DNA from: Ceratodon purpureus
Taxonomy: Eukaryota > Streptophyta > Bryopsida > Pseudoditrichales > Ditrichaceae
DNA: 64,000 bases
Direction: 5' to 3'
Assembly: GCA_014871385.1 (NCBI GenBank)
Contig: CM026427.1
Span: 3,282,068 to 3,346,067 of the forward strand
Positions 34,814 to 48,764 of the stretch are shown here, piece by piece (the first letter of the stretch is position 1; every line of letters starts with the position of its first letter). The notes beneath the pieces were generated by a model. It was not told the origin of the DNA and did no database searches. It saw nothing but the letters and a program-made list of their open reading frames with translations. A program made the translations under genes and the position numbers.

Positions 34814-37800
34814 CTATATCGAAAGTCTTTTCCTCTGCGTGGACAACGATGATTTCGGTTTCTTGACTGCATGGCAACCCCGCATGTGTACTTGCAATGA
34901 ATCCAGCTTGAAGGTCCTCCCACATTGTCTGCATCAAACACAATACAACTGTGAATGTTATTATCAAATTGAATTCACCTCGATTCTTCAATGACAGTAT
35001 CGTTTTTTTCTCTCAGGACTTTTGAGAACGGGGCTTCACAACATCCCCCCTCCTTATTTTACAACATTTTTCGTTGACAAAGATCATCGTTGATACAGAA
35101 CAAGCTTAAATGTTCATATGAATGAACATCATGTGTGACTTCTTAAAGCTTGCTTCAAGGCTCAAAGGGAAAATGTGCTTACGAGCATTCGTGAAGGACT
35201 AAGTCCACAGGGGGTTCACTGTGCATCGCTGCTTCTTGAAACGACTTCTCCCAATCCATACATGTCAAACCTGGAATCAATGGCCTGCAACCAAACGTGA
35301 CATTGCGCCGTTAAGTCAGAACATCAGTAGATGAATTATCATCTGGACAATGCTCCGCCCTGCACGAATATTTATACAAATGGGACAGTATGTAAACTCA
35401 CCTGTCTTCTCTACTTTTAAAGTCCCTTGACCTGATTGGCTGCTCAAAGGGACTCCCTTGTGCCCTATCGTTAGAACCCAATTTTGGAGTAGATTGCGGT
35501 GCAGCAGCCTCAGCCTCGGCTGTGACCTGATTTGCCGTCTTCAACCCTTGCTTGTTACCACCACGTGAGGTGCGGGAATCAGACGTACCCCTTCCTGGAC
35601 GCTGCACCAAACTGGCAATGTTCACTTTTTCCATTGAAAGGCGGTTGGTGGAAGGTCTCGGAGTTTCATTTATCTCCTCATTAGAAGTCTTCGCGATAGC
35701 CTCGCCTCTGTGGCTGTTACATCACAGACAACACCAATTTCTTTAAAACCAGTTGTAGCGGCTTTGCTCACAGGGAGACAAAGAGGTAATACAGCACAGT
35801 AACCATGGTGGCCAGTAAGACGTTATGGAAGGACAAACATCCAATGTAGGTCTCAATTGCAAAATTGTTTGCTGAAAGAAATCCTAGTTGCGAAGAGGAT
35901 GGAGATGACTAATCCGCACCTGCCAGAATTCGAAATCGTTCCTGCCAATGGTTCCTTATCAGCAGATTTTTTCTCCTCCAAGCTCATGTTTACAGGGCTG
36001 CTTTCCGGGCTTGGTTTGGTCAGCTCAGGGCTGCCTGTTTCCGCTATCACGTCCTGCTTATTGCCTTTCGATTCCGACCTCATCTTTTTGGCCTCGCCTT
36101 GTGTCACTGGACTAATGACATATTCTTCATCCTCAGGCTGATTTGTGCTGATAACGTCCGTGCTGTCGGCTCGTCGATTAGTGGAGAGCTGCGCCAAGAC
36201 TTCCATCGTCTTTCGATAAGTGACATCAAGGGCAACATTGCCAGGTGAGCGGGTAACTTGTTGTGGACCGGAAGCAAGAGCAGCAGCCCCAGGTGGTCGA
36301 TTTTCGGGTTGAGCACCTGCTACAGAATGTGGTTCACTGGAAAGCTTAAGAACGGGAGAATTTCTCTCCTTACTCTCGAAATACTCAGCGAGAGTCCTGA
36401 ACTCTTTCACAGGCTTGTCTGCGAAGGTTTTGTTTTTCTTCTCGGGTGCTGAGCTGGTAAGGATGGTCTTCTCGGGTATCCTGATCTGGTTCTTAATTCG
36501 AACAAGCTCCGCGAAAGAAGTAACGCTAGTGTTGTTCCTTGAAGGAAAGCTCTTCCTTGGAGGCTCATCAATAGAAGAATGTGCCTGCTTCACAGGGCTC
36601 TTGAAAAGAAGCCTGTTCACTTCGTCTTTTGCTTTGTTTCTGAAGTCCATCTTCGACGTCTTGGTTCGAGTTGAATCAAGCACGTCGACTCCTTTGCATA
36701 AACGTGGCCTAAAACTCCCCAACCTGGTTGCCTTTCTCAACAGGTACAAGAAAGAATCCTCGGAGGCAACTGAACCTGGTGTACGGTCTGGCTCTCGTAA
36801 ATTGTCCCGGACTGGCACCTCCAAACGTGGACTGTGGTGCTCGTCGTCCGAGTTTTTGTTGTAGCCTAAATCTGTGTAAATGGTGACCTTGTCGACTTCC
36901 TTCTCCCAAGTTCTTCTCCTCGCAGGTAGAGATCCTTGGGTAAAGTGAGGAGAGGGGGAGAAAACGTCAACTGACACGAGACTCTCTTGCTTGGCGGTGG
37001 TGGCAGTGTCACTACCCGCCAGTTCCTTGCAATCTATCGTGCCATCTCTCTGCAGCAAGGACTCTCTGTATGCACTGTGTGGGCTTGAATGGCAGCGCTT
37101 CACCGGTTTATCTGTTATGTGTCCTTGTCTTTCAGGAATATACTTTTCGTTCGCGACTACGTCTTCAAACATGCTGTCACCATGCTTGCTGAAGTCCATG
37201 CTGACGTCGGAGCCAATGTCACCAGCATCGCCATTGAGGAACATGCTCTCTTTTCTTGCCATGTCGCCTTCTGTCGCCCTTGAAGACTTGCTTAAACCAC
37301 TCAGTCTAGGAGTAATTCGTATAGGAAGGGATTCTCTTGCCGAGTGGTACTCGAGTTCTTCGTCTGAGGCGTCTGAAACAATTTAAAATAGACCATATGA
37401 AACGAGTCGTGACAGATGGCTCTATACAAATGAAGCTTAACACTCACAAAGAGAAAAACTCTCCTATGATGCCTAAGTCATAATCGGCTACTCAGACATA
37501 TTGAATACACTCACCGCAAATTGCCACTAGGAATCAATTAGTGCACTGATATCTATCCTGAAATTAACCAGCAAAGAATCGGGCACTGATTTCTGAACGC
37601 ACCTTGTGAAGCATCGAAAAGTTCCATAGCTTTGAGGACATACTCGCCACTGTCAGCAAGAGGAAGAATGAAGTCATCATCAAACAAGTCGCACCAGATG
37701 AAGTAATCCTTGTAATTCCTGTATCATTCAACCAAGAACTCTTAGTTCCAGAAAGTCAAAACAGAAATTAATGTATGTTCAAATTCTCTCCAAAGATAAG

Positions 37801-38549
37801 TAACATTTCACATTTCTGATACGATTCAAATGCCATGTGCTCGAGAGAAGTATTCGAGCATCAATTCAGGCAAACCGTCATTCAACCTACCATCTACGCT
37901 CTGAATCACAGCTGATACTGTGGTGTCGCCTTCATGTGACAGTAACGTGACGTTCTAGACTTTGACACTAAATTCAGAGATAGGAGAGATGATGTGAGTA
38001 CCTTTTGTAGGACCAAGAAAACGAATCTGGCATGCCTTTCCCTCGCAATGCAATCAAGCGATCTTTCACATCTGGAATACCTCACCCTCGACGTCTTAGT
38101 CTTGGAGCATTGAAGCATTGGAGCACATAACAAACACACAGCAGTCCTCTCTGGCTATTTGCAAGTACTAGTTAACGCCGCTCATTCCTCATTGTAACAA
38201 GAGGCTAGACAGTGCAAGGGCATAATTTACAGGAACCGGTTTATGGGAAAAAAGACGGTCTGGAGAACAGAGACAGAGATTCTACCAAAATACATAAGAA
38301 TGAACTTCAAACACAGATTCGTGTGCTCTGTAAGATTAGCTATGGCTATGGCTATGGCAGAGTACCTGTCAATGTAGGCCCTGGCTGATGAGCTGCATAG
38401 TGGACGTTGATCATGTGCGGGTGCTCCGTCTGCGCACCGCGGCTGAGCAGATAGAGAACCTCAGCCTTTCTGAAGTGCGGCGAATTAGAAACAGAGTGCC
38501 GTGGAGTCTCCATGTCGACCGAGCGTCTTCCCGTACTCAGACTCGGCAT
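34814..38549 (-). CDS. SOK: SOSEKI (DUF966) cell-polarity protein (about 783 aa)
   Basis: Seven minus exons are proposed: 38549-38366, 38071-38002, 37718-37603, 37372-35920, 35713-35402, 35284-35183 and 34928-34814. Each junction keeps the phase. Residues 28-122 form the DIX-like polymerising domain (KAEVLYLLSRGAQTEHPHM, DVKDRLIALRGKGM, SFSWSYKRNYKDYFIWCDL, EYVLKAMELFD). The central ~480 residues, mostly one large exon, are low-complexity, charged and probably disordered. The C-terminus has a zinc-finger-like C745-x2-C748-x11-H760-x3-C764, split by the last intron. SOSEKI proteins polymerise through the DIX-like domain and mark cell corners or edges at the plasma membrane in land plants. Length is greater than in Arabidopsis members because of the long middle. 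The start ATG at 38549 follows an in-frame TTG codon and is the first usable Met. Confidence 0.9.
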
Positions 38550-40867
38550 TGTGAGCTCCGATGTCAATCCTTCTCACCCGCCTTAAATCAGGAGCATTGC
38601 AGTCTCAAACCTGACGCAGCACAGAAATCTGTTCATGAGCGCACAACAGCGAAATGACGTCCTGAAGCCTGGTTTCAAGAGAATTGGAAACTTTGCGAGC
38701 ACTCTTCCTCGAGCTCAAAATCGAAGACAGTTTGAAGTAAAACGAACAGAGCTTTATTGACAGAAAGAAAAACGAAATTGATTAGTGATCATCCAGAAAC
38801 AAGAGACATGAAAAGCCAATGCAGTAGACCTAAAGAATCAATAATACAAATTCTGTAGGTATTTCTTAAACTGCAACTTAGGGAAATATCGATAAAGGAG
38901 ACCGGCTGAAAGAGCATACCTCAACAAACTTGCACGGGCCACACCTGCTCAATAAGTTCTTCAATGCACTGTCAAACGTCGCAAATCTCAACAGCTCCAC
39001 GTCCGGAAAAGTTTTCCAGATGCCCGACCAGCTCGCCGTCAACAGATGTGCCACCCGCTTTTAAGAACAACCGTATGAACACCAAACTATGATACTCCAA
39101 CTATTGCACAGCACTGCAACCACACCGTCTCCACGGCTGCCGGAACACTTCAACCACCCTAGCAGCTACCTCCTCCCGCCCGCGCACCACTCACACTCAC
39201 ATTCAATTTGCAGACTCCACAGCCACAACGCGTTGCAGTTACGCCTTCACTTAGAGTCGTAACACAGCTACTACAGCTCCTGTCAGGCCCCTGGCGTGAT
39301 CCACACAAAAACACCTCCCAAGTGATTAGGCAATGATGCACCGATGCTGTGCTGCAATGATACAAACAGATCTCGACGGACAGTAATTAAAGTCTTAAAG
39401 AGCTTCCCTCCCGCAGACAACTTGCGTGATCCAAACTTTATAGCAACAGCTGCTGGAAACACAACCGAATCCGAGCTCCTAACTAACTCCACTCCTAATC
39501 CCAAACTTATCTCGATCATCAACTCCAAAACAATCACGTCTCCTCTCTCTCCTCCATCACTAAACTCCGCATCATCATCTTCATCAGATTTCGGATTACC
39601 TCTTGAATGCAAACCAGAGACTGTCCTTGCTGTTGCTTGCAACTTGACAGTCTTACAAGCTGACGTCTGCTCAGAATCAGAGAAGCTTGCTTATATTACT
39701 TCAGACTGCTGCGATTCTGAGAGCGCCGTGCTTCCCATTTGGAGGACTGAATTCGGATGAATCTCATCTCATTCGAGAGATTGGGATGAATGTTTGTTGT
39801 CTGGACGAATGTTGTGGATGGATAGTTCTATGATGAAGAATGGGAATTTTGGTGGTTCCTTGACTGCGAGATTTGGACTTTGTTTGTTTGTTTCGAACAT
39901 GTATGAGAATGGGCGGGTCTTGACTCTTGAGTCTATGGATTTCAAATTTTTAACTTATGTATATTTGTTTTGTCAGTCAATTTCCAAATTTTAAGATGAA
40001 TCATTCTGATTTTCAAAGTCAATTTAGAATAGGTTTATGTAGATTAGGAGCAGTGGAGTCCTTTGAATTTATTTTGATTCCTGGTTAATTTGGCTGACTT
40101 TGACATTGGTGCAATTTGTTTTTGTCAAATTGCAAGTTTCTTGAAGAATGTGATTGTCTGAAAGGTGGTAACTGAGTGAGTTGCAGTAGGTGTTACCTTG
40201 TGGTTTGTGATTGGGCCTATTCTATGTTTTTATGAACTTAGGGCATTTTCAATGCTATCTGCTGAAATTTTGAAGAGATTTTTTTTTTTTTTTTCATGCA
40301 CAAGTGATTAATAATTGGAAATACATCCAAATATCATTTAACATAAGCACCAAAAAATCAAATGTTGGAAAGAATGCAAATGAATTTAAAAATTTGAATA
40401 TGGTATGTTGGATAAAATGAATTTCCAAAATCTAATGACAACCATATTATTTAGGGTTTTTAGTAAATTTTGTTATATTTCATTTTGGCTCTTCTAATTC
40501 AACAACGCTTTTTTTGATAACCTACACTAACTAGAATTGAATGTTCACTTGTCTAAAAGTATTCTCATGTATTCTAAAAGTGTGATTTAATTAGTATCTC
40601 ACAAGAATTGATATCTTTTACTAAGCTCTAGTCAAGGTAAATCACAAATAGTTATCCAAGTGACTTAATATCCCACAAGTATCCATCTCATAATTTGATA
40701 TTAAAATATAGTTTCATTTCAAGAGTTATTACACTAAGTCAAATAGTGACCTTGTCAAGATATATTGTACTGTACATAACACTAAATCACAATTTCAGAG
40801 TAGTGGAAGTGTGTTGTCATAGCAACTTGCCCTTAGATTGGACATCAATCTTGCATGGAAATCACAA
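38550..40867. other. Upstream region of SOSEKI and AT-rich spacer
   Basis: Positions 38,550-39,760 are relatively GC-rich and probably hold the SOSEKI promoter and 5' leader. ORFs of 138 aa (plus, 39344-39760) and 119 aa (minus, 39642-39283) overlap here, and both look like low-complexity by-products. After about 39,800 the sequence becomes AT-rich, with a T-run at about 40279-40294, and no gene is seen. Confidence 0.5.
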
Positions 40868-41236
40868 TACACTCTAACCTTGATAATGTCACCCTTGTTA
40901 ATAAAACACCTTGATATTGTCACCTAAAAGTTTGAAACCGATTTTCTCAGTGTAAAACTCCCTCATTATTATCCCTATCACCCTTGATAATGTCACTATT
41001 TTTCCAAAATCCGTAGTGTAAATGTGATAATATCAAGTATAGATGGTGTATGTGATGGTTGGATGGACAAATTGTATGAATGGACAGATTTTATAGTATT
41101 TGACTACACTCTAACCTTGATAATATCACATTATGCGCAAATCTTCAAAACGTGACATTATCAAGTATGTCACACCTTGTTTATATCACACTTTATGGTG
41201 AAACCGATAATGTGATATTATCAAGGTTAGAGTGTA
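40868..41236. mobile_element. MITE, 128 bp, TA-flanked, with an adjacent partial copy
   Basis: Bases 41107-41234 begin CACTCTAACCTTGATAATAT and end with the exact inverted complement over about 25 bp, flanked by TA on both sides. A second copy of the left terminus begins at 40870 after a TA. Its interior repeats the TTGATA-ATGTCAC motif several times before running into the first element. The TA duplication and the terminus fit a Tc1/mariner-like (pogo-type) non-autonomous element. There is no coding capacity. Confidence 0.75.
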
Positions 41237-42463
41237 CGGGTATACCTGCAACTGTTTAAAGAATGGGAGAAATTGTTTTAACAATGCCTCATCAGCTTCT
41301 GTGAATCCCTAGGGATGATGTTTGAGGTTGCTGCATGTGACTTGTAGCCAAGGCCTCTTCAGCTCAGCAATGTTGTACAAGAGAATGATGCCACAGTTGA
41401 AACTTCAAGACTTCGGAGTTTTCTATTTGTGACATAACTTAGGTTTGGTCTTAACATGGACTCCTCGGCAGGCGGCTTGCCAATGTCAACATGTATACCG
41501 TACTTTGAAGCAGGTCACTGGCTGGCTCGCTGCCAGATAAAACACACCTATGGAATTTGTCATTTTGGATGAGAATCCTACTCCGTGACTTCCTATGTTC
41601 TTTGAGTTTGTCTCTGGAATGTACCTATAGTTGAATTGATAGTACTGAGAGCAGACTTGCATGTACTATGCTATCGTCATGGTCAATTCAGCAAAGGTTG
41701 AGAGTTGAAATTGGATTCCTAGGAATCAGCAAAGCTAGGATTAACCAAGAAAGCTAGGATTAGTACCATAGCAGGTTTGCCCAGAAATATTCTAAAAATA
41801 AACAAAAACATAAGAATTAAAAAACCACGATGATGAAAAATAAAAAAGAATAAATTATTTTTTGCAATATTTTTTTATTTCTAAGTCATGTAAGATCTTT
41901 TTTACTGATTTTATGCTAAAAAAATTGAGTAACTTGATTTTTGAGAGGCAAAACTTATTTTTTCAAAAAAATAAATATTCATTTGTCAGGCGGCAAACTT
42001 GCTATGGTGTTACGGTACACTAAAATCACCATGTGCATAAGAGATTGATTATTGGGATGATTTTTTTTCATCCATCTGAGATACATATTCATCATTTTCT
42101 ATATATTTTCATCCGTTTGATATAATTTTATCCAAATTCATCCATTTACATGCACTGATATATGGGCTACAACATCCGATGACTTTGATGTAGTATTGAA
42201 CAAAGTTTTTGCATTAAGTTATATTCTTTGTATTAAGTTACTGTAGGTAGGACCACTTGAGTCAATTTTTGCACTCTACTTTTCTAAGGCTATAATTTAA
42301 AATTCATAATAGAAAATCCATGACAGTTCCAATTGGACTGTATTCACATGTATGGTGCTTTTGAAAAAAATTGAGAATTAAAGTTGTCAATATTATCTGA
42401 AAGAACATCAATCTTGAAAATTGACATTTCACATTAGAAATGAACATTTGTTTTAGAACTTAA
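41237..42463. other. AT-rich spacer with TTTCATCC-type repeats
   Basis: There is no gene. Between 42058 and 42150 there are several degenerate TTTTCATCC(A/G)TTTG units. These are the reverse complement of the TGGATGAAAA units at 62240-62440. Confidence 0.5.
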
Positions 42464-43391
42464 CCCCTAACTATCCTTAAAACTCAAAATGGGTTTTTGC
42501 ACTTTCGGGCAGCCCAAATGGGTGGTTAAAAGTAATATTTTTTTTCAAGATTTTTACTGGATGCTCCCTTTACGGTAAGGTCTATGTAGTAAGAAAATTG
42601 AAGCCTAATTCCAATTTTGGAACCTTCATCTAGAAATTTTAGGTTTCAAGTCCAAAACGGGCAGTCTAAAATCAGGTCTTTTTACAAAAACAAAAATTGA
42701 AATATGTTCATAACCAAATCACTATTCAAATTCCATAGTGACCCAAGTCAAAAAGTTTACCAATTTTACAAGGGCAGCCTCCAAAACTTACAAAGACAAG
42801 CTTCAAAGTTTTTAGTAATTTTTGAATTTTTCCTTTAAAAATTTGTCAAAATTTGAGATTTTTGAATTTTTGAATTTTTTTTTCTTTTGAAATTTACAAA
42901 TTTATAAAGGTACCTACTCGCCGTTCACTATTTCTTTATCTTACAAATTGTTTTTGTGATGCATGTTTTACTATTTTGTCAATTTTATACCTTCTTATAG
43001 AAAATAATTTGCATGAGGGTCTAAAAAGCGTTTTAAGTCCCTAAAATTTTGCATGAGCATAACTAACCTAGTTAGCTACATGGGAAAAAATGTGACCAAA
43101 ATGTTTGAAGTAATAATCATCAAGTCTCCCTTTGGCCCATTTGCACCATGCCTCTCAGCCAAGGCCCAAAAAAATATATGCTGAAACTTTGAACACTATG
43201 ATCTCACTGATGAAAAACATGCAACGGTTGAAATTTGGATCTATTCTTCCAAATAGAGTTAGATATAAGATCTTACGGTTGAAATCTCAAAAAAAGTTAA
43301 AACATTTGTTTCATATCCTCCGGAGGGCATAGTGGTAACAAATCGCAGTTTTGAGGATTCAAGCTCTCAAAAACACAAGGAAATTTAGGGG
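42464..43391 (+). mobile_element. TTAA-flanked non-autonomous transposon, copy 1 (928 bp)
   Basis: The element starts CCCCTAACTATCCTT and its other end read inward is CCCCTAAATTTCCTT, giving 13 matches in 15. It is preceded by TTAA (42460-42463) and followed by TTAA (43392-43395). The copy at 60538-61465 has the same length and more than about 90 percent identity by eye, while flanks outside the TTAA differ. A TTAA target with CCC-starting ends is the arrangement of piggyBac elements. The 66-residue ORF inside (from 43132) has no ATG at its start and is not conserved between copies, so I treat it as non-coding. Confidence 0.8.
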
Positions 43392-45116
43392 TTAATTATT
43401 TTAGATTTTATTTTTTTAAAAAGAAATCATGAAGAGGACAAAGTGATTTTATATTTTTATCCTTCACAAAATACTTTTTACAATTATCTGAAGTGGAAAG
43501 TCTGTCAAATCCTTAGTCGTTACATAGGCTTGTATTAAGAGATTTTTAAATCAGTGAGGTTTAGACCCCAATTTTACACACATATACTGCTTTTGAAATT
43601 TGATATGGAAGCAATGAGCATGAAACTTTTGAAATTTTTGGATAAATTAAATCTAGATTTTGAAAAAGATAAGCTTTCTAAAACTACTAGATTTTCCAAT
43701 CAAAGTTCTTTACTGTATGAAGCGCAGTCAGAAAACTTCTCCTTTGACACGTCTACATTAAAAAAAAATAGTGTATGAAATTGTCTATCCATCCGTCAAT
43801 CCTTGCATCACAGGCCAATTCTACAATAAATTTTACATGAAACTTAAGTTCTGTATTTTTCTAAATCACGTAACCTTTTTAATTACTTGAGGGATTATTT
43901 ATGTGATGTTTGAAATTGTTCTATTATACTCAATGTATCTTTTCACACGACCTTCATATAATATGATTTTGTATCTCTTCACACATTGCACGTTATAAAC
44001 GCATTTATAGTAATTATTTAAATTTCAGAAAATTGAAATTTAGAAAATTATCTAAAATTTTGTGTATTTTTAAAATGTGAAATTTGAACTTAAAACTAAT
44101 AATAAGTGCAAAAATAGTTTGGCACATTGTGAAAAGTTTATATATTTACGCGTATTATCACAAATGTACATTTTAACATGACCTTATGTTTTATTTGCGA
44201 CCACTAGAGTTTCTTGATTACGTTTCACCAAAAAACCCTCTAAAACTGCCATTTCCAATGTAAAAAGCATGAATGACTAAAAAATCATTATTTTATAATT
44301 TTATTCATTATATCTTCAATTAGATTATTGTAGTACTAAAACATCATTATTTTCTAATTCTAGCCGTAAGATCTTCATTTAGATTATTGCAGTAGATAGC
44401 TCAATAACTTTCATCATAATCGGCCGTAAAGATTAGAAGATTATAGAGATTGAAATTTAAAAACAAACTTTTTAAACACAATTCTTGACTAGGTAGACAC
44501 GCTCTAACTTCTTTTTCTTTAGGTTTTTAGCATTATGCATTTTGGAGGTTTTGGTGCATGACAAAGACAACTAAGTTAGCTAACTGTATAAAAAAATTAC
44601 ATAGAAAAGACAAGTGTAGCATGTTGAAAAGAATATTTTTATTAAGTTGAATACAAAAGAATACTAATTCATATTTCTTTCTTAGAAATTCTATTATGTC
44701 ATAAAGTCCCAATCCAAATGATCAAAGTAAAGATTGATGTCCATTCTTTAAGCAAAAATAAAAAAAATAAAAAAAAATAAGAAGTCTTTTTAGTACACTG
44801 CCCGAGACGGTGAGAAATCTTTGATATTCTTTGGAGTGAACACTTTGTTCCAATAGAAGTTTTTTTTTGGAAAATGTCAAAGATGACAACATTAATTATG
44901 ATTAATCTTTGCCCCAATTGGGGTTTTTAGAATCTAGGCATGTATCGAGGACTTGAATTTAAATCAAGATTTTTAGAAATTTTTGTGAATGTTTGCCGTA
45001 ACAAAGACTTGAGGAAATCCTTTTATAATTATTATTTCAATTAGAAATTTAAACAATCTAAATCAAATAAAACAAAAATTTAAATTTTATAATTTTATTA
45101 TAATGTAAATCATTTG

Positions 45117-45206
<90 letters not shown>

Positions 45207-48200
45207 TTTTGACAATTAAAAAATACATTAACAGAATGGATGTATAATTTTTTAATGTATTTTTTTAGGATGGCTTATAAAAATGAACTTGCATTAGCGA
45301 CATAGGTGCCAACGATTTGTAGTGTCCAACAAAAGACCACATAAATTGGTTCGATCTATGAATGCTTCCTTCTATTTCATGAAGAAGCACCAATCTTTGG
45401 TTTGGTTGTGGATCATGATCTTTTAAAATCTTCAGTTCACAATTTTTTTTTTTTAAATTAAAAAATTCCACATTGACCTAGTTATAGATGTATTTTTATT
45501 CTAAGATTTTTTTGAAAATGCTATACAATTTTGTTATAAGTAAAATTTGTAATTTTTGAATGGCCAAATTTAAATAATAAAAAATCTCAAACTCATATTA
45601 GTGTAAGAATTATATTTAAGAGGAGCTAAAGTGTATGTATTGTATAAGAAAGGGTCTAAAATAAACTTGTTTTCTTTTACACACACTATAATTTTAGAGA
45701 GATGACAATCAATTTTGGCATAACTATACATTTTTGGTAAGAAAACTTAAGACTCTAAAATTGAAGGTAAAAATATTCTTGTCCCGAAAATGTTATCTAC
45801 TTTACTTAATCTTAATAAAAATGACAATTATAAAATATCATCTTTTATTAAAAAAACATGTTTAGATAATTTAGGGATTCTATCAATAGTAGAGCTTGCT
45901 TTAAATCAACATATAGATTGATCTTCCATTCAAATTAAAATAGAAAAAACAAAAGATGCCAATTGTATGGTATTAATTTCCTCCAAAGAAAATGGTTCAA
46001 TTTGCCAAAGGTAAAGATAGAATCACCTAGTATCATCAACTTAAAGTAATGCAACTATTTTCAAACCATCTATAAATATAATGATAGTTTTATTTAGTAG
46101 AAAAATAGATTTTACAAGGAATACACATTGTTTCAATGACTTGATTTCCAAGGTAGTAATTACTATGGTTTTTTTGGCACTCAATCATATTATTCTATTT
46201 AAAGATGGAAGAAATAGGTCTATGTTGTTGTTATAAATTAGGTGGTTGTCATCAATGTATCTACATTAGGTGCTTCTACGACAGAGGTCATTGTTTATTC
46301 ATGGTATTTTATAACTTATGGAATAGGTTCTTAAAGTTTTTTTTATCCAAATTGCCTTTTCCAATTTTAATCAAGGTCTAATGAATTTATATTTAACATT
46401 CATAGTTTAATGCTTTAATTGAAAGTAGATCATTTCTAAAGGTTTGTGGAAATATTATTATTTTTTCAAACTTTGAAGAAGAAGTTATACTACTTGAAAT
46501 GTTTTTTTTTAAAATACAAACAATTTTGGCAACCATGCTAAATCCTTCAACTATGTATAAGAATTTTGATATAAATACGACCTAGCATGGTCATCTTTAT
46601 GATTGTCTAAAAATAACCTTTTGTTAATGCATCAACTTTGCTTCTAGAGGAGTCAAAAAAATTTCAAAATGTTAAGCATGGTGCATAAAATTGTCTATTG
46701 TGAACAGACTATAGTTTGTTTTTGTTTTTTATATTAAATGTTTTCAAAACAATTGAGTTCAAAAAAATTAGAATGTGTTTGATATTTTTTTATTCCTCCT
46801 TCTATTCCAAGACCCTTCTGAATATGCCATGCACCACTACTACATTTAAAATTTTATACACAAGTACCTAACATAAATAGATTGCAACGATGAAGAGTTG
46901 AAACTTTGCAAATATTTTAGTCTATAAGGATTTGAAATTTGTTGACTATAAATATAAAAAAATCTAATAAAATTGTTCTTCACTTTAAATGATATAATTT
47001 TTCAATGTGTACGGCCAATAATTTTAAAATTAGTGACTCACAATCCTTTAAAAGCCTTCAATAGTTTACAATAGGTTCTATGGCCATAAATATATTAATT
47101 TTTTTTTCCAATGTTGACATGTGTACTTCAAACAATAGAATTGAAAAAATTAAGGAGAGATTTATTTAAAATACTTTAGAGATTAACATTTTTAAGTCCT
47201 TTCATTACTATGTTCAAAAACTGATTAAAACCATTATAAAGTATTTCTTGGCTCATATCCTTGTACCATGATGAAAGAGTGATTTTGTATTTTGTTTTGG
47301 AATTTGGCAATCACTTTTCAAAAATCTTACAGAACATCAAATGTAGTCTATATTTGGAAATTCTCTACACTAAAAGATTATTTTGGTTCCAAATAGTTTT
47401 TAGACCAAATCAATAGGTTATTCAATTTTCCCTGCAATTAATTAATACATTTGTAGAGGACTTGGTCCACTTTGATCCCTTTAATGCTCTAGGTGTCAAG
47501 AACATGAAAAGCCATGCCTATAAAATGACTTGTTTTCTACACAAAAACCTCATTCCACTTGCAGAAGGGCAAAATCTGTCATTGAGGAAGTAGACCTTTT
47601 TGTCTCTTCTATCTTTTAATTTTAAATGACATATAGCCCCTTTTTAGCAATATTTAGTTTATTTTTGGAATTAAAGATTAGAATAATCCATTTATTTTTT
47701 TTAAAATAACCTTTACATTCTTTCAAATTTTCTTATCTATATTGTAAAAAAACATGTCCATCTGTTTGTTCCTTCCACAAGGAGCTTTTCATAGAAACAT
47801 ATTGTATGTGCTTTTTCAAAGTTTGCAACTTTTTTTTACTACTTGTTTTTTATTAGGTATAATTTTAAACCTTAAGCTCATATAACCAATGCAAAAATAC
47901 TATTGCACACTATATGAAAATTCTATGTATTTAATTTCACAAAATATTCATTTTAACTTACAACTCTTTTTTTCTTGGTTCCTTCTAAACAAACTCATAA
48001 ATTATTTTCTAAAGTCACATTTAAAAAAAATCAGATTTTAAGAAATATATCTAATATTTTTAAATATATTATATTTTTTAATTTTTTTAAAAAGTGACTT
48101 TGGATTTTATTATTCCATTGTAATATAAATTATTTGAAATTTATAACAATTTTATTGATGTAGATATATCTTGATAGAGTCAATGTATAATTTTGTTTAC

Positions 48201-48508
48201 AAAATAGATTTATAATGACGTATGTAGATGATTATATATTGATGGTGGCCAATAGTTCATCTCATAATTTAGTTTTTTTATTTTATTTTAAATTTAATAT
48301 ATTCATCGACAATAAAATTAGAAGGATTGATTAAGCCCCTCAATAGATGCCGTGCTTTGAGTTTCTTTGTTATCAGGAGAAGGACAAGGTTTATTGCCAT
48401 CGTATTCCAAATCATATCATATACACTTTAGATATCATCCACTACTTATGCTATTTCTTCCTCTGTTTGGACCATATAACTTTTAGACCACATTGATAAC
48501 AAAAAATT
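43392..48508. other. AT-rich, gene-free repeat-rich block
   Basis: No ORF with recognisable similarity was found. It contains the (AT)n tract at 45119-45199. It also has decayed fragments of a dispersed family around 43,900-44,200 and 47,870-47,970 (a segment with ATTTTAACATGACCTT-like text), recurring near 52,770 and 54,850. It looks like fossil transposon sequence. Confidence 0.5.
45119..45199. repeat. (AT)n microsatellite, about 81 bp
   Basis: Perfect AT alternation over this stretch. It can form cruciforms, and its length is likely to be unstable. Confidence 0.95.
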
Positions 48509-48623
48509 AGTGAGGATTGATTCCAATATTTTTGATGATTCATTCATACTTTATAAGAACATTTGGATGAACTCACAGATGATTTCATTATGCCTTTTTT
48601 AAATATCATTTACTAGAGGTACG

Positions 48624-48764
48624 CAATGTTATGCACAACCGTTGACGAAAATCATAATCCATCATGTCCTTTGGTACAAACTCCATATTTTTAATTTGAA
48701 GATAAATTAAAATATTACACAATGAAGTTTCTAATGCGGCACTCGCAAGAGAAGTGTGAAGTCA
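48624..48764 (+). repeat. Left arm of a ~142-bp inverted repeat
   Basis: This arm matches the reverse complement of 50383-50524 with a few substitutions and small indels. The two arms share the segment GCGGCACTCGCAAGAGAAG without change. The arms enclose about 1.6 kb. Immediately outside the left arm lies 48509-48617, which recurs in direct orientation at 50778-50882. Confidence 0.85.

Noticed and set aside
39344..39760. A 138-residue plus ORF upstream of SOSEKI
   Set aside because: It overlaps a similar-length minus ORF, is Ser/Thr/Asn-rich low complexity, and has no recognisable domain.
43132..43332. A 66-residue ORF present in both 928-bp copies (also 61206-61406)
   Set aside because: It begins with TTG, not ATG. 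The two versions differ by about a dozen replacement changes against about five silent ones, so there is no sign of protein-level selection.
43325..43370. tRNA-like A-box/B-box resemblance (GGGCATAGTGGTAAC then GGATTCAAGCTC) in the 928-bp element, suggesting a SINE
   Set aside because: The boxes are too close together, the B-box is poor, and the inverted ends with TTAA fit a DNA transposon instead.
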